A DNA stretch of 64,000 nt, taken from Gamarada debralockiae (taxonomy: Eukaryota; Ascomycota; Leotiomycetes; Helotiales; Hyphodiscaceae). How positions within the stretch are numbered: position 1 is the first letter of the stretch; each line of letters starts with the position of its first letter. The DNA lies in NCBI GenBank assembly GCA_002803225.1, contig NXFV01001621.1, positions 1-64,000 on the forward strand, read 5' to 3'. Positions 59,527 through 64,000 of this stretch are shown one piece after another. The position numbers and the translations under genes are program-made. Below the pieces are notes generated by a model, which had not been told where the DNA came from, did no database searches, and saw only the letters and a list, made by a program, of their open reading frames with translations.

Positions 59527-61429
59527 TGGATTGAGGATCTGCTTTCGATTTCATCGTCGAATTGGGGGCTTTGGAGAGTATTCATGGTGGCAGTCGCGTA
59601 CGATGAACACCTGGATGAGTTTTGCTTGAGATCCATTTCGAAATCGAATCCGATCAACTAATGTAAAGTTGCAGTGTAATTATTCGTAGGAGCTCGAATT
59701 TTGGGGTGCACTTGATGTCTTGCGGTAGTTGGGTGGTATTGGGGAGGAGTAATAGAAATGAAGGGGAAATTGGAAAGCAAATCTGGAGGCTGTATGGTCC
59801 TTGGAACAATTATTTCAATAATATATCATACTGAACGGAGGACTAGAAGTCGAGGTGCATATCTGCGTTTCAAAATTTGGATAGAGACTTATGGGAAGTA
59901 GTCCTCGATCCACCAAGTGGTAGGAAGGAGAAAGGCACTTTTAGACCATACTTTAACCACAACTAAGGAAGATAATTGGGTAATTATTTCTATGAGAGCC
60001 AAGACACTGAAGTGAAAAGGACTGACACTTGAGCGTCGTAACAAGGCTGAACAAACTCTGGTAGCGATCACGGGACCTCAGCCACGGGATAAAAAACATG
60101 ACTCGAAATCTGCCCCTCCACCTCACCATCGCCCACGATCCACTTCAGATCGTTAACTTCAAAGTGGAACCCGTTCAACGACCCCGAAAAACTCTTGTCC
60201 GCAAACACGTGGGAATTCCATCAAATTCTATCATCCAACTTGGTCGGGACAAGTCGGGTTCAGAACAAGCGAAAGATCCACTCTGAAACTGACTCTGCAT
60301 TTTCCCATGGGGTTCCTCGGTCCGTTTCTCAGAGAGGAACGAGACTATTTCCCATCATGAAACTTACGTGAGGCTTTTCGCATCCTGGCAAAATGGAGTG
60401 AGAATGCGGCCCGTTGGTGCCTAACTAACAGGGAAATTCAAATGACTTGCATATGAGATCTCTCTGGGTATTTGCGAACTGCATGTACGTAGCCGTGTTT
60501 GTACGGGAAGAGCTGATGGCGTCGGGAAGGGTGAGGTTGAATCGCGAAAGTACCCTTTTGGTATTTGCGAGAGAATTATTCCGAGGGCTGAAAATGGCGC
60601 AAAAGACAGAGGACCGGCATGATTGAGGCTATATTAATGAAAGGAGCCTTCACGACCATTCGATGCGGAATAACTACGGGTTACAGCAGATGCAGATAGC
60701 AAACGGGAACGTTGGATAGGGGGGAAACTCTGTGCTTCGGGATTGATGCTGAGTGTACGGAGGTACGCGATATCTGAGCCTCAGCGCTAGCTGTCGTTGG
60801 TCTAGATTATGGGTGGTGGAGTAAAGAACTTGGGCAGTCACAGGGTGAGGGTGGAATAGGACCGAGGTGGATAAATGATTCGGAGTGAGACTGTGACTGA
60901 GATCGACGATGTCTGCCACGATGGAAGGAGAATAATTATATCCATCTCATGCAGAAAAGACCAAGAAGTACTATCAAAGTATCGGACTAGGTATCCAAGC
61001 ATCCAACCTACTGAAATTCAACATTGCCCATGCTTCTGTGATCGCCCCGCTGCATACATCGTTGTAGTGCTTGCTTTTACCCCTCTTCCCCTTGGCCCAT
61101 TCATCGAATCCTAATGAGCGAAGGCGGGAGCTTTGCGTCATGGGCGTCGAGACGAAATGCACTTCAAGAACCCGAAAACCTCAATTTCCCGCACAGTCTA
61201 ACCAATCATAGGATCCCCGCACTGACTCAAGTGGGATTTTAGACCACTGGGCGAATCCTTTCCAATCCTCGTACGTAGCCTGCCAGCCTTGCTTCTGCCT
61301 CTTCTACGCCCTCTTATGCAACAAGAAGTATAAGAACCTAGCACGCTGCACTTCCTGTCACATTCCTTCCAAACACAGCATTTATTGATTTCGTCATTGC
61401 ATACGCTTGGATTTGCTTTTTGCGTTGCA
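59527..61429. other. Intergenic region upstream of the mannitol-1-phosphate dehydrogenase gene
   Basis: 1.9 kb with only short overlapping frames; no family match. The last few hundred bases are pyrimidine-rich promoter and 5' UTR. Confidence 0.5.
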
Positions 61430-61436
61430 TATAAAA
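61430..61436 (+). promoter_or_regulatory. TATA box of the mannitol-1-phosphate dehydrogenase gene
   Basis: TATAAAA in the context TTGCATATAAAATCAGC, 83 nt before the ATG and followed by a CT/AC-rich leader (CTACTCAACCACCACC), typical of strongly expressed fungal genes. Confidence 0.7.
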
Positions 61437-61518
61437 TCAGCTCATACCCCTCCATCGACCCCGCACTTCTAACATTCTACTCAACCACCACCTTCAACCG
61501 AGATCAATAACCGCAATC

Positions 61519-62748
61519 ATGGGAAAGAAGGCCGTTCATTTTGGTGCTGGTAACATTGGTAGAGGATTCGTTGCTGAATTGCAAGTTTGAAATCCTGCCC
61601 ACTTCTTCTCCGTTTGTCATGCTAACCCCACGTTTCCCAGCCTTCACAACTCCGGATATGAAGTCGTCTTCTGCGATGTTGTTGACACCCTCATCGAGAA
61701 TCTACAAAAATCGAAGTCCTACAAAGTCATTCAAGTCGGCGCTGAGGGCAACAGCGAGTCTGTCATCACAAACTACCGAGCCATTAACTCAAAAACCCAC
61801 GAAGCCGACGTTATCAAAGAAATCACCACGGCAGATGTCGTTACCTGCTCAGTTGGACCCAACATCCTCAAGTTCATCGCTCCTGTTATCGCTAAAGGAG
61901 TCGATGCCCGACCAAATGATGCAACTCCCATTGCAGTGATTGCATGCGAAAATGCTATTGGTGCAACAGACACTCTCGCGAAGCACATCAAGGGGGATCA
62001 CACACCCGAACACCGATTGGACGACCATCACGAACGAGCCCGATATGCCAACTCTGCCATTGACCGTATCGTACCCGCTCAAGACCCCAATGCTGGCTTG
62101 GATGTCAAGCTCGAGAAATTTTACGAATGGGTTGTCGACGCCACGCCCTTCAAGGACCACCAAGTTCCATCGATCGAGGGAATCAAGTGGGTCGACGACT
62201 TGATCCCATACATTGAGCGCAAGCTGTTCACTGTCAATACTGGACATGCTGCCGCCGCGTACCACGGATACTACCACAAGAAGACCACGGTCTACGATGC
62301 CCTACAAGATCCGAACATTCTCAACGAAGTCCGAAGGGCTTTGGCTGAGACAAGTACTTTGATTGTTGGAAAGCATGGCATTGAAGAGGAAGAACAAAAG
62401 GATTATGTTGAGAAGATCATCACACGTATTGGAAACCCACATTTGGAGGATGCTGTCGAGCGTGTTGGTCGCGCACCTCTGCGAAAGCTGAGCCGTAAGG
62501 AACGCTTCATTGGGCCCGCTGCAGAGCTGGCAGAGGAGGGCAAAGAATTCTGGGCCCTTCTTGATGCTGCTGAAATGGCTTTCCGCTTCCAGAATGTCGA
62601 GGGAGATGAGGAGAGTGTGGAATTGGCCAAGATCATGAAGGACAACAAACCAGAGGCAGTCGTAGAGAAGGTCTGTGGCCTCACTTCAGACGACGCCTTG
62701 TTCCCCCATGTCGTGAAGATCGTGAAGAAGGTGCAAGCAGACGCATAA
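61519..62748 (+). CDS. mpdA: Mannitol-1-phosphate 5-dehydrogenase
   Basis: Cytosolic NAD-dependent enzyme interconverting fructose-6-phosphate and mannitol-1-phosphate, the entry to the fungal mannitol store. Exon 1 61519..61580 and exon 2 61641..62748 give 389 aa, the normal length. The intron (61581-61640) has a GC donor (GAATT|GCAAGT...TTCCCAG|C), which restores [17 protein letters not shown]. The Rossmann motif is [11 protein letters not shown]. The long-chain polyol dehydrogenase signature K-x4-N-x2-H is seen in [20 protein letters not shown]. Other conserved blocks are [14 protein letters not shown] and [19 protein letters not shown] box and leader suggest strong expression. Confidence 0.96.
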
Positions 62749-63299
62749 TTGGGGTTTGGGATATTTTATGGCGAAATTGGTTGGATTGTGAGCGTTTTCT
62801 TTTGCGAATATCCAGGATATCCAGAATCATCGAACCATTGGATTGATTTGGCAGTCTGATCTGAGATATTAGTACATCAGGATGATATCAAAAATTCCCT
62901 ACTTGGGTCTCTTAGAATATTATGAATCTGAGATCATGAACAGACTCTTGATGCCATCTTTCGTGAATTCGTTTGTTGTCTCTCAGTCGAAAATCGTGAC
63001 CTGGCCCTCAGCTTCGACTAATCCATATTCGGCCTAGCATCCATTGAACACCACCACGATAGAGCTGCCAAAGACCACGAATCTAATAATTCTGTCAAGA
63101 TCATTGAACCACCTCCACGACTTGCGCAACATCTGCAAATTCCAGGACACCTCCGAGTGATCACCTACGCCTGGGATATCTCGACTGATCGCAACGACCC
63201 CTTTCTGCAGAGCGATCTCTGCTGGCGTTCGGAAAGCCACATACATTTCTTCGTCCGTCACCCCTTATTGGAAATACTTTGGCTTAGCCTCCAGGCAAT
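62749..63299. other. Intergenic region before the coatomer gene
   Basis: 551 nt holding the 3' UTR of the dehydrogenase gene and the coatomer gene promoter. A 75-codon minus-strand frame (63034..63261) has no known domain. Confidence 0.5.
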
Positions 63300-64000
63300 A
63301 TGCGATTGGACGTGAAGGTGTGTGGAATTTCTTTGGTTGCGCATAGGTGTTCATGAGATGGAGGATTCGCTGGAGATTTATACTTCGCACGAGGGGAAAC
63401 CCACCAAGAATACGGCTATGGAGCTACATGAGACCGTTCATGCGGGGAAGATGACTATGAACACAACTAACTCAGGTTTCGAAATACAGAGACAGTTGTT
63501 TGCGCGGAGTGAGCGTGTGAAGGGTATCGACTTTCACCCTGTCGAGCCATGGATCTTGACCACGTTGTACAGCGGTATGTTTTTGGCGCATGGGATCTCA
63601 GAATTGTTGGCCATGCTAATTATCTCCAGGTCATGTCTACATATGGTCATACGAGACTCAGGTACGCTTCTAAGATTCCCTCATCGTTCTCTGAGCACTC
63701 ACTGACATCCTCTAGGCAATAGTCAAGACCTTCGAATTGACAGATGTCCCAGTAAGAGCAGGACGCTTCATTGCGCGCAAGAACTGGATTGTTTGCGGTT
63801 CAGATGACTTCCAACTTCGAGTATACAACTACAATACCTCCGAGAAGATCACCTCCTTCGAAGCACATCCCGATTACATTCGAGCGATTGTCGTCCACCC
63901 CTCACAACCATTCGTCTTAACCGCCTCAGATGACATGACAATCAAGCTTTGGGATTGGGATAAAGGATGGAAGTGCGTGCAAGTTTTTGAAGGACACAGC
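63300..64000 (+). CDS. SEC27: Coatomer subunit beta-prime (COPI), 5' part
   Basis: WD40 subunit of the COPI vesicle coat acting in Golgi-to-ER retrieval. The window ends inside the gene. Exons: 63300..63317 (MRLDVK), 63490..63574, 63630..63661 and 63716 onward, all in phase. The joined start [21 protein letters not shown] followed by [20 protein letters not shown] is the diagnostic N-terminus of beta-prime COP. The next WD blocks are [40 protein letters not shown] and [20 protein letters not shown]. The tiny first exon of six codons is easily missed by gene finders. Five to six further WD repeats and the C-terminal solenoid should lie to the right. Confidence 0.95.

Overview
The window is nuclear DNA of a filamentous ascomycete (Pezizomycotina). 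Protein genes are broken by short GT-AG introns of about 50-170 nt with CTAAC/ACTAAT-type branch sites. The gene set includes a VIB-1/XprG-type NDT80 regulator, a fungal mannitol-1-phosphate dehydrogenase, a fungal-specific transcription-factor-like protein, a short-type unspecific peroxygenase and a DUF6604 protein. A helotialean (Leotiomycetes) origin would fit but cannot be proven from the sequence. I rebuilt exon structures by hand from splice signals and reading-frame continuity.

Layout: 1.5-3.3 kb, a 14-TM type MFS drug transporter (-). 3.8-5.0 kb, a multi-pass membrane protein whose 5' part is unclear (+). 5.0-10.9 kb, no recognisable gene, with a GC-rich minisatellite. 10.9-13.2 kb, a vib-1/xprG-like p53-fold regulator (-), followed by 8 kb of gene-free DNA. 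21.3-23.1 kb, a hypothetical protein (-). 23.9-27.5 kb, a convergent pair of heme-thiolate enzymes: a seven-exon P450 (+) and a secreted four-exon peroxygenase (-). 29.1-30.0 kb, a SAM methyltransferase pseudogene with six in-frame stops. 30.3-34.0 kb, repeats around a decayed STAND-like gene (-).

34.6-41.6 kb is the strangest part. A C2H2 zinc-finger gene with a ruined NTPase P-loop runs on, through in-phase introns, into fragments resembling a family-2 glycosyltransferase, a phosphoesterase-type acid phosphatase, the Hsp70 ATPase core and a STAND N-terminal domain. 42.4-43.3 kb, a membrane protein gene with one frameshift. 43.6 kb, a pogo-like transposon end. 44.0-46.1 kb, a fungal transcription-factor-like gene (-). 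46.3-47.3 kb, a 1.07-kb element with terminal inverted repeats. 47.7-49.9 kb, an unrecognised two-exon gene (+).

51.5-55.4 kb holds an intact alpha/beta hydrolase (-), the 3' fragment of a second copy, and a decayed DUF6604 gene abutting that fragment. 56.9-64.0 kb is ordinary conserved core: a Cdc25/rhodanese-like phosphatase and an RNase H (divergent pair), a small hypothetical gene, mannitol-1-phosphate 5-dehydrogenase, and the 5' end of the coatomer beta-prime gene, cut by the window edge. So a conserved right end and the vib-1 block flank an accessory, repeat-rich middle (about 28-56 kb) with several pseudogenes. Many of their inactivating changes are TGG or CAG/CGA/CAA to stop, as expected from RIP-like C-to-T mutation.
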